From Pedobacter sp. ASV28 (GTDB taxonomy: Bacteria > Bacteroidota > Bacteroidia > Sphingobacteriales > Sphingobacteriaceae), in assembly GCF_016428855.1 (NCBI RefSeq), contig NZ_JAELTN010000014.1, forward strand, positions 33,076-97,075: 64,000 nt of DNA, written 5' to 3'. Below are positions 8,032 through 17,797 of the stretch, in pieces. Under the pieces are notes generated by a model. It ran no database searches, was not told the DNA's origin, and saw nothing but the letters and a program-made list of their open reading frames with translations. The stretch's first letter is position 1. Every line of letters begins with the position of its first letter. Both the position numbers and the translations under genes were made by a program.

Positions 8032-11000
8032 ATGTTTAGTAAATTCATAAAAAGACCAGTTTTATCGATAGTGATATCGCTGGTAATTGTATTTATGGGC
8101 GTGCTGGCGCTTGTTGGCCTACCCGTAACACAACTTCCAAATATTTCGCCGCCAATGGTAAACATTGTGGCAGAGTACCCAGGAGCAAATAACGAGCTAT
8201 TGATCAAAGCGGTGGTTATTCCTTTAGAAAGAGCCTTAAATGGTATTCCGGGAATGAAATACATGACTTCTGATGCGGGTAACGATGGCGAGTGCTCCGT
8301 CCAAATTGTATTTAATTTAGGTACCGATCCAGATCAAGCTACACTTAACGTACAAAATCGTGTAGCCGCAGTAACCAATAAATTACCGCCTTTGGTGATT
8401 CGTGAAGGGATCAAAATTAGCCGCGAGCAGCCCAACATGTTAATGTACTTGAACGTTTTCAGTAAGGATCCGCATATGAACGAGAATTTCTTGTACAATT
8501 ATGCCGACATCAACCTACTGCCAGAACTGAAACGTGTAGATGGGGTTGGCTTTGCCGATATCTTGGGTAACCGTGAATATGCCATGCGTATTTGGTTGAA
8601 ACCCGATAAAATGCTGGCCTATAAAATCTCTTCCGAAGAAGTCTTAGAAGCACTTAACAATCAAAGTTTAGAGGCATCGCCAGGCAAAACAGGCGAAAGT
8701 TCGGGTAAACGCTCAGCCTCTTTTGAATATGTATTGAAATACCCAGGACGTTTCACCAACGAAGACGGCTATCGAAACATTGTGTTACGTGCAAGCGCAA
8801 ATGGCGAATTATTGAGGTTAAAAGATGTTGCCGACGTTGAATTTGGCAGTTCGATGTACGATTTATATTCACACATTAATGGTAAGCCATCTGCCGCTAT
8901 CGTGCTAAAGCAATCTTATGGCAGTAATGCGCAGGAGGTAATTGATAATGTGAAGAAACGCATGGAGGAAATCAAAGCCACCTCGTTTCCCAAAGGAATG
9001 GATTATGAAATCAGTTATGACGTTTCTAAATTCTTGGATGCTTCCATCGAGAAAGTAATTCACACCTTAATTGAAGCGTTTATATTAGTGGGTTTAGTGG
9101 TTTTCATTTTCTTGGGCGATTGGCGTTCAACCTTAATTCCAGCCATTGCCGTACCCGTTTCTTTGATAGGCTCATTTATGTTCATGCAATTTTTCGGCAT
9201 TACCCTCAACCTCATAACCCTTTTTGCATTGGTATTAGCCATTGGTATTGTGGTGGACGATGCCATTGTAGTAATTGAGGCGGTACATGCCAAGATGGAA
9301 GCAGACAAGCGTTTATCGGTACTTAAAGCTACACAGTTGGCTCTGGGCGAAATTGGGGGTGCCATCATAGCCATCACCTTTCTAATGGCTTCGGTATTTA
9401 TTCCCGTAGCTTTTATGTCTGGTCCGGTGGGGGTATTTTATCGCCAGTTTTCCATTACCATGGCCACTTCTATCATTTTATCAGGAGTTGTAGCATTAAC
9501 TTTAACGCCAGCTCTGTGCGCCATCATGTTAAAGAAACACAGTGCTAATCACCATAAGAAAAAATCGATTATTGATAAAGGTCTAGATACCTTTAATTCA
9601 TGGTTCTTTAAGTTAACTGGTCGCTATCAGAAAGTGATGACCAAAGTGGTTACCCGTAGGGCTACAATCTTTGGTGTGCTCGCTATTTTCTGTGTGGCCA
9701 CTTATTTCTTGAGCAATTCTGTACCATCAGGATTTATTCCCAATGAAGATCAGGGAATGATTTATGCCATTATCCAAACGCCCCCAGGCTCTACCTTAGA
9801 GAGAACCAATCAGATTTCTGAAAAATTAGAGAAAATCTGTGAGGAAATTGAAGGGGTAAAATCAGTTTCTGCCTTAGCAGGATATGAAGTTTTAACAGAA
9901 GGTACAGGCTCTAACTCAGGTACCTGTTTAATTAACCTAAAAGATTGGAAAGACCGCAAAAATACCGCTCAAGATATCATCAGGGAACTCGAAGAGAGAT
10001 CTAAAGATATGCCAGGTGCCATGATAGAATTCTTCCAACCGCCCGCGGTTCCTGGTTATGGTGCCGCTGGAGGTTTCGAATTACGTTTGCTGGATAAGGC
10101 AGGGAGAAATGATTATGTAGAAATGGAAAAAGTGAGCAAGGATTTTGTGAAAGAACTGAACAAACGTCCCGAACTGCAATCTGTATTTACCTTTTATAGC
10201 GCAAGTTTCCCTCAATATATGCTGAATATAGATAATGATAAAGCGCAACAAAAAGGCGTAACGCCAGAAAAAGCATTGGAAACCTTATCAGATCTAATCG
10301 GTAGTAACTACGAAACCAATTTCATCAAATTTGGCAGGCAGTATAAAGTTATTGTTCAGGCCTTACCGCAATATAGAGCACTGCCAGCAGATGTGATGAA
10401 GCTATATGTAAAAAACAACAAAGATGAAATGGTGCCTTTTTCATCGTTTATGACCATGAAAAAAGTATACGGGCTTTCGGAAATCACTCGTCACAACATG
10501 TACAACTCGGCAGAAATCAATGGCTCTGCGGCTAGTGGCTACAGTTCTGGCGAAGCATTGAAAGTGGTAGCAGAGGTTGCTAAAAAAACATTACCGAGGG
10601 GTTATGGTATAGACTGGGCAGGTATTTCTAAAGACGAAAGTAATAGAGGTAACGAAGCCATTTATATCTTCTTAATCTGTTTAGGCTTCGTATATCTGGT
10701 CCTTGCGGCACAGTATGAAAGTTTCATTTTACCATTAGCGGTAATCATTTCTTTACCAGCAGGGATATTTGGAGCGTTCCTTTTCCTGAAGTTATTTGGA
10801 CTGGAAAACAACATTTACGCACAAGTTTCAATGGTCATGTTGATTGGTTTACTTGGTAAGAATGCGGTGCTGATTGTAGAGTTTGCGGCACAGAAACATG
10901 CAGAAGGCAAATCTATTTTGGCAGCCGCGATGGAAGGTGCCGTAGTCAGGTTCCGCCCTATTCTGATGACCTCATTTGCCTTCATCGCAGGTTTAATTCC

Positions 11001-11205
11001 TTTGGTTTTTGCAAGTGGTCCAGGTGCAATCGGTAACCGCACTATTGGTTCAGCCGCCGCTGGTGGTATGTTATTGGGAACCTTGTTCGGTGTAGTCATC
11101 ATCCCAGGCTTGTACTACATCTTTGGCACCATTGCCAGTAAACGTAAATTGATTAAAATCGAAGAAGAACATCCATTAACCGAAGAATTTGAGAACAATG
11201 CTTAA
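8032..11205 (+). CDS. RND multidrug efflux permease (HAE1 family)
   Basis: This 1057-residue protein is a full-length AcrB-type proton-driven pump. The N-terminus MFSKFIKRPVLSIVISLVI is the first transmembrane helix. The proton-relay Asp pair is present in TM4 (IVVDDAIVVIEAV) and the TM10 Lys in GLLGKNAVLIVEFA. The large periplasmic porter loops follow TM1 and TM7, with FIPNEDQGMIYAIIQTPPG typical for the second. It lies between its adaptor and outer-membrane factor and overlaps the latter by 8 bp, so the three are translated together. Likely substrates are drugs, dyes or detergents; specificity cannot be read. Confidence 0.96.
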   Translation: MFSKFIKRPVLSIVISLVIVFMGVLALVGLPVTQLPNISPPMVNIVAEYPGANNELLIKAVVIPLERALNGIPGMKYMTSDAGNDGECSVQIVFNLGTDPDQATLNVQNRVAAVTNKLPPLVIREGIKISREQPNMLMYLNVFSKDPHMNENFLYNYADINLLPELKRVDGVGFADILGNREYAMRIWLKPDKMLAYKISSEEVLEALNNQSLEASPGKTGESSGKRSASFEYVLKYPGRFTNEDGYRNIVLRASANGELLRLKDVADVEFGSSMYDLYSHINGKPSAAIVLKQSYGSNAQEVIDNVKKRMEEIKATSFPKGMDYEISYDVSKFLDASIEKVIHTLIEAFILVGLVVFIFLGDWRSTLIPAIAVPVSLIGSFMFMQFFGITLNLITLFALVLAIGIVVDDAIVVIEAVHAKMEADKRLSVLKATQLALGEIGGAIIAITFLMASVFIPVAFMSGPVGVFYRQFSITMATSIILSGVVALTLTPALCAIMLKKHSANHHKKKSIIDKGLDTFNSWFFKLTGRYQKVMTKVVTRRATIFGVLAIFCVATYFLSNSVPSGFIPNEDQGMIYAIIQTPPGSTLERTNQISEKLEKICEEIEGVKSVSALAGYEVLTEGTGSNSGTCLINLKDWKDRKNTAQDIIRELEERSKDMPGAMIEFFQPPAVPGYGAAGGFELRLLDKAGRNDYVEMEKVSKDFVKELNKRPELQSVFTFYSASFPQYMLNIDNDKAQQKGVTPEKALETLSDLIGSNYETNFIKFGRQYKVIVQALPQYRALPADVMKLYVKNNKDEMVPFSSFMTMKKVYGLSEITRHNMYNSAEINGSAASGYSSGEALKVVAEVAKKTLPRGYGIDWAGISKDESNRGNEAIYIFLICLGFVYLVLAAQYESFILPLAVIISLPAGIFGAFLFLKLFGLENNIYAQVSMVMLIGLLGKNAVLIVEFAAQKHAEGKSILAAAMEGAVVRFRPILMTSFAFIAGLIPLVFASGPGAIGNRTIGSAAAGGMLLGTLFGVVIIPGLYYIFGTIASKRKLIKIEEEHPLTEEFENNA

Positions 11206-12631
11206 GAATCACTATAAATTTTTTGGATTTGCAGCCTTATGCTTGGCTTATACCAGCTGTAAAGTGCCCACTCTTGTCCAAAAAACCGAAAACAAAAATG
11301 TTCCAGGGGCTTATGCCAACACCGTTAGCGATACAACTAATACGGGCAAACTAAAATGGAAAGAATATTTTAAAGACAAACATTTAATTGCATTAATTGA
11401 CACTGCTTTAAAAAACAATCAAGAGCTGAACATCACTTTGCAGGAAATTGAAATCACCAGAAACGAAATTAGGGCCAAGAAAGGTGAAATATTACCAAGT
11501 GTTGGGCTAAGGGCTGGTGCAGGGCTAGAAAAAGTAGGCCGTTACACCAGTCAGGGTGCAGGTGATGCTGCGACTGAGATAGACGAAGGCAAAAAAATGC
11601 CTGATCCACTACCCGATTATCTGGTAGGCCTTTACGCCAATTGGGAAATAGATGCATGGCATAAGTTACATCATGCAAAAAAAGCTGCAGTTAGTCGTTA
11701 TTTGGCCACTGTAGAAGGCAAAAACTTTGTAGTAACCAATCTTATTGCAGAAATTGCCAATTCCTATTACGAGCTTTTGGCGCTCGATAACCAACTGGAT
11801 ATGGTGAAAAAAAGCATCCAGCTTCAGACCAATGCACTTGAAATTGTAAAGGTGCAGAAAGAGGCTACCAGGGTTACCGAACTGGCCGTACGAAAATTTG
11901 AAGCAGAAGTTTTAAATTCGAGAAGCTTAGAATATGACATCCAACAAAAAATTACCGAAACAGAAAATCGTATCAATTTTCTTTTGGGTAGGTATCCACA
12001 GCCTATAGTAAGGGATATGGGCAGTTTCACAGACTTAGTACCTTCTAGCGTTCATGCCGGCCTGCCTTCGCAACTTTTGGCCAACCGTCCTGATGTTAAA
12101 CAGGCTGAGCTCGAACTGGCCGCCACAAAACTGGATGTAAAAGTAGCCAGGGCGCAGTTCTATCCTTCTTTGGGCATCAGCGCATCATTTGGAATACAAG
12201 CTTTTAACCCCTCCTATCTGGTAAAATTCCCCGAATCGATGCTTTATTCGCTGGCAGGAGATATAGCTGCACCCTTGATCAACAGAAATGCCATAAAGGC
12301 CAGCTATCTTAACGCCAATGCCAAACAGTTACAAGCTGTATATAACTATGAACGCACCATTTTAAATGCCTATATAGAAGTGAGCAACCAACTGTCCAAT
12401 ATCAGCAACCTTGAAAAAAGCTACGGACTAAAATCCAGTCAGGTGAAAGCACTTACCCAATCCATTGACATTTCCAACGACCTTTTTCGCTCGGCAAGGG
12501 CAGATTATCTGGAGGTATTGATGACACAACGTGATGCTTTGGAATCAAAACTAGAGTTGATAGAAACCAAAAAGCAACAATTGGCAGCTGTGATCAAAAT
12601 CTATCAGGCGTTAGGTGGCGGATGGAACTAA
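11198..12631 (+). CDS. RND outer-membrane factor lipoprotein (NodT/OprM type)
   Basis: Start chosen at ATG 11198 inside the end of the pump gene; a TTG nine bases earlier is in frame. A signal peptide ends in a lipobox-like AYTSC (Cys about residue 21). The protein then has two repeated outer-membrane efflux (OEP) halves, each with a long helical hairpin; conserved pieces are LIALIDTALKNNQELNITLQ, LPSQLLANRPDVKQAELELA and FYPSLGISASFG. It would trimerise to form the TolC-like exit duct for the RND pump. 477 residues, normal length. Confidence 0.94.
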   Translation: MLKNHYKFFGFAALCLAYTSCKVPTLVQKTENKNVPGAYANTVSDTTNTGKLKWKEYFKDKHLIALIDTALKNNQELNITLQEIEITRNEIRAKKGEILPSVGLRAGAGLEKVGRYTSQGAGDAATEIDEGKKMPDPLPDYLVGLYANWEIDAWHKLHHAKKAAVSRYLATVEGKNFVVTNLIAEIANSYYELLALDNQLDMVKKSIQLQTNALEIVKVQKEATRVTELAVRKFEAEVLNSRSLEYDIQQKITETENRINFLLGRYPQPIVRDMGSFTDLVPSSVHAGLPSQLLANRPDVKQAELELAATKLDVKVARAQFYPSLGISASFGIQAFNPSYLVKFPESMLYSLAGDIAAPLINRNAIKASYLNANAKQLQAVYNYERTILNAYIEVSNQLSNISNLEKSYGLKSSQVKALTQSIDISNDLFRSARADYLEVLMTQRDALESKLELIETKKQQLAAVIKIYQALGGGWN

Positions 12632-12667
12632 TTAGTTAATTAATTAGGTGGATTATTTACTAGTGGA

Positions 12668-12693
12668 AGTCCCGGGAAACCGGGGCTTTTTTT
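12668..12693 (+). terminator. Rho-independent terminator of the RND operon
   Basis: An 8-bp stem (AGTCCCGG / CCGGGGCT, one G-U pair) with a GAAA loop is followed by seven T residues. It sits 37 bp after the outer-membrane factor stop and closes the efflux operon. Confidence 0.9.
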
Positions 12694-12743
12694 GTTTAAG
12701 AACAAACCATTTCATCAGCCGAAAAATTTAAGAGAATATATCA

Positions 12744-13527
12744 TTACTTCTCTGTTTTGCTAAGTATGAATATGGTAGAGATAATGCACAAACTGCCTAC
12801 CCAATCAATAGCATGAAACGCACCTTTAGCCAAACTACCGATAATATAGCTGCCGAAAGCGGCTCTGCCGATGCCAATAAACTTGATTTTTGCCTACCAA
12901 TTAGTTTTATAGCAGTTAAATAAGTATAAAATACAATTAGCGTACCAAATACAATAATAAATATTGCAGCTATAAAACTATAACTGTCCCAAATTCCTTC
13001 AACTTTCCAAGGAGCCTTAATGAATGAAAATGCCCCCCAATTAACATCGCCCATCCTACCACAATGGTAGATTTGTACTTGTTCAATAGGCCTACCGGTT
13101 GCAAAGTATAAATGGCTAAAGCAAAAGCTGAGGCTATGCCCATAAAGAAAGCTGTTCTAGAATAGATAAGGTACCTATATCTCCATGTTTGACCAACAAA
13201 AACGTACCTAACACCGCTAGACCAATGGCCAATATTTCTAGCCAACGTGGCCATCTTCTGTTTTTAAATGCCAGATAGGTTGCAATAACTACAGGGTCCT
13301 GTATATTACAACATTGTAGCTGCATTAGCATACTTAATGGCAGCAAAATAGGTATATTGTACCGCTATCATCCCCGTAATTCCGAAAATTACCAATTGCA
13401 ACGCATTCCGTTTATGCTTCCAAATTGAGAAGGTCTCATGTCTATTGGTCACATAGGAAAACAATAAAAGAGGTGATAAGCAAAGAAAACCTGCGCACCG
13501 CACTAAAAAAACAAAATGGATATGCAT
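12744..13527 (-). pseudogene. EamA/DMT-family transporter remnant with several frameshifts
   Basis: Read on the minus strand, consecutive pieces of one EamA permease appear in different frames: GMIAVQYTYFAAIKYANAATM (13306-13527), [20 protein letters not shown] with [11 protein letters not shown] (13134-13346), [19 protein letters not shown] with [13 protein letters not shown] (12970-13254), FIIVFGTLIVFYTYLTAIK with SLLASAEPLSAAI (12797-13054), and a final AIDWVGSLCIISTIFILSKT ending at a stop at 12744-12746. At least four frame changes are needed. The usual first 30 or so residues are absent because the AraC/GyrI gene begins here on the opposite strand. It cannot make a working transporter. 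Confidence 0.85.
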
Positions 13528-14424
13528 ACCGATTATATCAAAAGCATAAATAAAGTACTGATCTACATCGACGAAAATCTGGGAAACGAATTATCATTGG
13601 AGCTTATTTCGAAAATTGCCTGTTATTCTCCATTTCATCTGCACCGTCTTTTTAAGGCCATCACCAATGAAAATCTAAATGCCTACATCATAAGAAAACG
13701 GATAGAAAAGGCATCTTCATTGTTAGTTCATCAAAGAATGCTAACTGTTACCCAACTTGCACTACAATGTGGCTTCAATAGCAATTCTTCCTTTACCCGT
13801 GCTTTTAAAAAACATTACGGACAAAGTCCTGCTGCCTTTCGGCAGTCATACCCCAAGCATTTTAGCAAGATAGGTAAAGTAAATAGCAAGAATGGACAAG
13901 TCGATTTTATGTCAGAGGCCTACATTTGCAACATTAACCACCTTAAAAACTGGATAACAATGAATGCAAAAGTAGAAATTAGAGAAGTACCTACATTAAA
14001 CATAGCTTATCTTACACATATTGGTATAGATGCCCTAGATCAGACCTTTGAAAGGCTCATTAAATGGGCCGTACCAAGAGGACTGTTCGAAAATAACGGT
14101 GCTAAATTGGTCAGGGTTTATCACGATAGCTTTAAAGTAACTGAAGCAGATAAGGTAAGGATGAGCTTAGGAATCATTTTAAAAGAACCTATACAGGTAG
14201 ATGGAGGAATTGGGCTCACCACCATTAAGAAGGGGAAATACCTTTCAGGACATTTTATCATCGAACCGAAGGATTTCGAACCATCATGGAGCAGCCTTTT
14301 CATTTGGATGAACGAGAAAGGCTATAAAAAAGCTGATGGAAATCCATTTGAAATACTACACAATGACTTCAATGAGCACCCCGAAAAAAAGTGTATCGTA
14401 GATCTATATATTCCTATTGAATAA
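13516..14424 (+). CDS. AraC-family regulator with GyrI-like effector domain
   Basis: The 302-residue protein has an N-terminal AraC DNA-binding domain (about residues 5-110: SLELISKIACYSPFHLHRLF, then LALQCGFNSNSSFTRAFKKH and GQSPAAFR) and a C-terminal GyrI-like/effector-binding domain (about 150-302: AKVEIREVPTLNIAYLTHIG to KKCIVDLYIPIE). This Rob/SoxS-like architecture usually senses small hydrophobic compounds. ATG at 13516 or 13522 are both possible. The start lies inside the 5' end of the EamA remnant on the other strand, so a rearrangement may have brought the two together. Confidence 0.9.
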   Translation: MDMHTDYIKSINKVLIYIDENLGNELSLELISKIACYSPFHLHRLFKAITNENLNAYIIRKRIEKASSLLVHQRMLTVTQLALQCGFNSNSSFTRAFKKHYGQSPAAFRQSYPKHFSKIGKVNSKNGQVDFMSEAYICNINHLKNWITMNAKVEIREVPTLNIAYLTHIGIDALDQTFERLIKWAVPRGLFENNGAKLVRVYHDSFKVTEADKVRMSLGIILKEPIQVDGGIGLTTIKKGKYLSGHFIIEPKDFEPSWSSLFIWMNEKGYKKADGNPFEILHNDFNEHPEKKCIVDLYIPIE

Positions 14425-14504
14425 GAAAAAACTATATATTACATAAATTTTTATAGCCCTGAACTATGGTTGGGCTTATCGCCAACCATATAAATCTTAA
14501 AAAG

Positions 14505-14948
14505 ATGACCGTAGAACAATCTATTAATCGACTCGAGTTTTTAACAAGCCACATTCCCCGTCTACTTTCAGAAATTGAGGAAGCAAACCTTTCTTTGAAA
14601 ATCTCTCCTAAAAAATGGAGTAAAAAAGAAATTATAGGTCATTTAATAGATAGCGCTACCAATAATCACCAGAGGTTTATCCGCGGACAATTTGAATTAA
14701 ATCCGGAAATAAGCTATAATCAAGACAAATGGAATGAGTTTAATTTTTACAATGACATATCGGGTAAGCAGATAATATCCTTTTGGAAATTTTACAACCA
14801 GCAGCTTATGGAAATTGTGAAACGAATTCCAAAGGAAAATTTGAGTAAAGAAGTAAGAATTGAAGACAAAAGCCTAACATTAGCATTTCTGTTTATTGAT
14901 TATGTAAAGCATTTAGAACATCATTTAAAACAGATTGTGGAGTATTAA
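14505..14948 (+). CDS. DinB-like (DUF664/DinB_2) putative metal-dependent protein
   Basis: The 147-residue product from ATG 14505 is a four-helix DinB-type protein. The three expected metal-binding histidine positions are visible: IIGHLIDSA and the terminal helix YVKHLEHHL. WSKKEIIGHLIDSATNNHQRF is the family's most conserved stretch. DinB-type proteins include thiol-dependent transferases and hydrolases, but most have no known reaction. An ATG at 14466 would add 13 residues and cannot be ruled out. It follows the AraC/GyrI regulator in the same direction, with a gap of 80 bp or less. Confidence 0.8.
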   Translation: MTVEQSINRLEFLTSHIPRLLSEIEEANLSLKISPKKWSKKEIIGHLIDSATNNHQRFIRGQFELNPEISYNQDKWNEFNFYNDISGKQIISFWKFYNQQLMEIVKRIPKENLSKEVRIEDKSLTLAFLFIDYVKHLEHHLKQIVEY

Positions 14949-14962
14949 AATAGTTAGCGACA

Positions 14963-15103
14963 TCAAGTTTTACAGATATAACTGCCTGACATATATTCAA
15001 TAACCTCAAGCACAGATTTCTCCTCATGTTGGAATAACAAAACACTCGTATAGCCAATTGAAAATGCTCCCAATAAAAACACTGAACAAGAGATTCTAAT
15101 CAT
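14963..15103 (-). CDS. Possible small membrane protein, 46 residues
   Basis: An ATG-initiated frame of 46 codons on the minus strand starts with a hydrophobic stretch (FLLGAFSIGYTSVLLF) and ends EVIEYMSGSYICKT. Composition is protein-like and the helix could span a membrane. I do not recognise it and no strong ribosome-binding site is seen. It is convergent with the DinB gene, ending 15 bp from it. Confidence 0.35.
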   Translation of the reverse strand: MIRISCSVFLLGAFSIGYTSVLLFQHEEKSVLEVIEYMSGSYICKT

Positions 15104-15362
15104 AAGAAATTTCAGAAGCTAAAAAGAATTAAGATAGAAGCAGTTTACTAAACCCGACTGGCAGCGTTATCCAAATGAAATTGGATTAAGCCAAAGGCAA
15201 GACCATAGGTCGCCAAATGTACCTTGCCTTGTTTTTCTAAAAGTAACATACTTAAGTTTTTTAGCCTATTTTATGATAGCACACAGAAAGCGGCTTAAAA
15301 TTCATAAAAAAAGTAACAAAACCACATTTTTTGTATCTTATAGGCAAACTAAAATTATTTAT
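15104..15362. other. Intergenic region before the ABC exporter, nothing firmly assignable
   Basis: About 260 bp between the small ORF and the ABC ATP-binding gene. A 33-codon minus-strand ORF (15148-15249) is present but has no recognisable sequence or supporting signal. No clear -7/-33 promoter pair or terminator was found. Confidence 0.4.
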
Positions 15363-16271
15363 ATGTTAAGTGTTAGAAATATTGTCAAACAATATGCTAC
15401 GCATCTTGCCCTAGATCAGGTTAGTCTCGAAATTGAAAGGGGAAAGATTTTTGGGCTTTTAGGACCAAATGGTGCTGGCAAAACATCATTGATCAGAATC
15501 ATTACCCAAATTACGGCACCCGACAGCGGAGAGGTTTATTTTAATGGCGAAAAACTAAATAGCAATCACATTGCCCAAATTGGCTATCTGCCCGAAGAAC
15601 GTGGCTTATACAAAAAAATGGAAATTGGCGAGCAGGTGCTTTACCTGTCCAAACTCAAAGGCCTGAATACCGCCGAGGCCACTAAACGCATCAAATACTG
15701 GTTCGAAAAACTGGAAATGAAAGACTGGTGGAGCAAAAAGGTTGAAGACCTGAGCAAGGGCATGCAGCAAAAAGTACAATTTGTGGCCACCGTACTGCAC
15801 CAACCAGAACTTATTATATTAGATGAGCCTTTTTCGGGCTTCGATCCTGTAAATGCCGATATCATCAAGAACGAAATTTTAGAACTCAACCAACAAGGTG
15901 CTACCTTTATTTTCTCTACCCACCGTATGGAAAGCGTAGAAGAGCTCTGTGACAACATTGCACTGATCAACAAATCTAAGAAGATATTGGATGGCAGTGT
16001 AGATGAAATTAGGGCCTCCTACCGTAACAATACCTATTGGATCGAATACGAAGGTGATTATCCGGTTGCCTCTAATGATATTTACGACGTGCTGCAAACG
16101 GAAAAAGTAAAGGCCAATACGCTGATCAAAGTACAGCTAAAAACAGGCAAAACTGCCAATGAAGCACTGGCTAGCCTATTGCCTTATGTTCATCTGCACC
16201 GCCTAGATGAAGTAATACCTACTATGAATGATATTTTTATTGAAAAAGTGAAAGGACAACACCATGAATAA
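15363..16271 (+). CDS. ABC transporter ATP-binding subunit (NatA-like)
   Basis: Start at ATG 15363 gives the usual N-terminus LSVRNIVKQYATHLALDQVS; an upstream ATG at 15273 adds 30 basic, non-conserved residues. The 302-residue protein contains Walker A (GPNGAGKTSL), Q-loop region (IGYLPEERGLY), signature (LSKGMQQKV), Walker B (LIILDEPFSGFDP) and the switch His (FSTHRME). A C-terminal extension of about 80 residues is typical of DUF4162-bearing ABC-2 exporters. It overlaps the permease start by 8 bp, so the pair forms one exporter, of Na+ or antibiotic-export type by family. Confidence 0.93.
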   Translation: MLSVRNIVKQYATHLALDQVSLEIERGKIFGLLGPNGAGKTSLIRIITQITAPDSGEVYFNGEKLNSNHIAQIGYLPEERGLYKKMEIGEQVLYLSKLKGLNTAEATKRIKYWFEKLEMKDWWSKKVEDLSKGMQQKVQFVATVLHQPELIILDEPFSGFDPVNADIIKNEILELNQQGATFIFSTHRMESVEELCDNIALINKSKKILDGSVDEIRASYRNNTYWIEYEGDYPVASNDIYDVLQTEKVKANTLIKVQLKTGKTANEALASLLPYVHLHRLDEVIPTMNDIFIEKVKGQHHE

Positions 16272-17598
16272 GATTTTACTCATTATACAAAGAGAATATT
16301 TTTCGAGGGTTAAAAAGAAATCGTTCATTATCATGACCTTTTTAACCCCATTATTAATTGCAGGCGTATATGGATTGATCGGCTATTTTACCTATAAAGG
16401 CATTAAAGACACCTTCGACAAGGTAGCCGTAGTGAGCCAGAACAAAACGCTAAGCGAAAGACTTCTTTCAGACAAAAATATATCTTATACCTATCTGGAT
16501 GAAAGTCTTGATGAAGCTAAAAAGAACATCAAAAAGTCTGATTACGACTATGTGCTGTATCTACCCGAATTTAGTTTAGATGATCCTAAGGGCATTGCAC
16601 TGTTTGGTAGTAAACAAGCAGGCATGTCATTAAACAGGCGAATTTCTGGAGATATTGAAGAACTGATCCGTAATCAAAAACTCAAAGAATCGGGCATTTC
16701 ACAAAGTGACCTCGACAAGCTGAAAACCTCAGTAGATATTGCCATCAAAAAAATTGCCGAAACGGGAACCGAACAAGAATCGAGTGCCGGGGCAAGTACT
16801 TTTATTGCCTTTGCCGCAGGTATCCTCATGTTTATGTTTATTATGCTCTATGGTATACAGGTAATGCGGGGCGTTATTGAAGAAAAAACCAGTCGCATTA
16901 TCGAGGTGATGATTTCTTCGGTTAAACCTTTCCAGTTGATGATGGGCAAGATTATAGGCATAGCTATGGTAGGCCTAACACAGTTCGTCCTATGGATCGT
17001 ACTCACTTTTGCCATCAGTACAGTTGCAGTTAGTGTATTTGTCAACAAAGATGAGGTCAAAAAAATAAGTACTTCTACGCAGGTACAGCCTCAATTGACT
17101 GATGCCACCCAGGCAAGTGCTACGGCTGCAGCAGGACCAATTGGCGATATCCAAAAAAGCTTAGCAGGATTAGATATTGGCAAAATTGTTACCATATTCC
17201 TATTCTTCTTCCTAGCAGGCTATCTTTTCTATAGTGCTTTATATGCGGCCATAGGCTCGGCGGTAGATAATGAAACCGAAACCCAGCAATTTATGATGCC
17301 CGTTATGTTACCCTTACTATTAGGCTATGCCCTTTCGCTTAGCGTAGTGACCAATGATCCTTATGGCAATACTGCCTTTTGGTTATCTATGATCCCTTTC
17401 ACCTCACCTATTGCCATGGTGGTACGCCTACCTTATGGTGTTCCCAATTGGGAACTGGCCTTATCTATGATCATATTGGTACTTGGTTTTATTGGCACCG
17501 TTTGGACGGCCAGCAGAATTTATAGGGTAGGAATTTTAATGTATGGCAAGAAAACCACCTTTAAAGAAATGTTCAAATGGTTCACTTATAAGAACTAA
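16264..17598 (+). CDS. ABC-2 type transporter permease (NatB-like)
   Basis: The 444-residue protein has a first transmembrane helix near residues 20-40 (FIIMTFLTPLLIAGVYGLIG), a soluble loop of about 120 residues, and a cluster of C-terminal membrane helices starting near 180 (FIAFAAGILMFMFIMLYGIQ). GVIEEKTSRIIEVMISSVKP is the conserved ABC-2 element after the second helix. The middle of the membrane domain contains an Ala/Thr/Ser-rich loop (about residues 270-295). It pairs with the ATPase encoded immediately upstream as an exporter. Confidence 0.92.
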   Translation: MNKILLIIQREYFSRVKKKSFIIMTFLTPLLIAGVYGLIGYFTYKGIKDTFDKVAVVSQNKTLSERLLSDKNISYTYLDESLDEAKKNIKKSDYDYVLYLPEFSLDDPKGIALFGSKQAGMSLNRRISGDIEELIRNQKLKESGISQSDLDKLKTSVDIAIKKIAETGTEQESSAGASTFIAFAAGILMFMFIMLYGIQVMRGVIEEKTSRIIEVMISSVKPFQLMMGKIIGIAMVGLTQFVLWIVLTFAISTVAVSVFVNKDEVKKISTSTQVQPQLTDATQASATAAAGPIGDIQKSLAGLDIGKIVTIFLFFFLAGYLFYSALYAAIGSAVDNETETQQFMMPVMLPLLLGYALSLSVVTNDPYGNTAFWLSMIPFTSPIAMVVRLPYGVPNWELALSMIILVLGFIGTVWTASRIYRVGILMYGKKTTFKEMFKWFTYKN

Positions 17599-17651
17599 AT
17601 TTCTGTAAAACTACTTATAAGCCGCTTAAAGATGGATAAGAAATTTAACGA

Positions 17652-17681
17652 GCTACCTTTGGCGAGGATGCCAAAGGTAGC
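17652..17681. repeat. Perfect 12-bp inverted repeat after the ABC exporter
   Basis: GCTACCTTTGGC at 17652-17663 is the exact reverse complement of 17670-17681 with a 6-nt loop. It has no T-run of its own and precedes the terminator hairpin at 17691-17723, so the two form a double stem-loop in the 3' UTR of the exporter transcript. Confidence 0.75.
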
Positions 17682-17690
17682 CATTAGACC

Positions 17691-17723
17691 GGAGAGCGGC
17701 GTCCCCGCTGCTCCCATTTTTTT
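17691..17723 (+). terminator. Rho-independent terminator of the ABC exporter operon
   Basis: A GC-rich stem (GGAGAGCGG with CCGCTGCTCC, one bulged base, loop CGTCC) is followed by CA and seven T residues, 92 bp after the permease stop. Confidence 0.7.
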
Positions 17724-17797
17724 GATTTGAATTTAAACGGCTTCTATTCAACTTTAGGCATAGTAAATATTTAGGTAGATAAAAGACGAACAACACC

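Noticed and set aside
15148..15249. 33-codon minus-strand ORF before the ABC ATPase gene
   Set aside because: No recognisable sequence, no promoter, and not needed to explain the gap.
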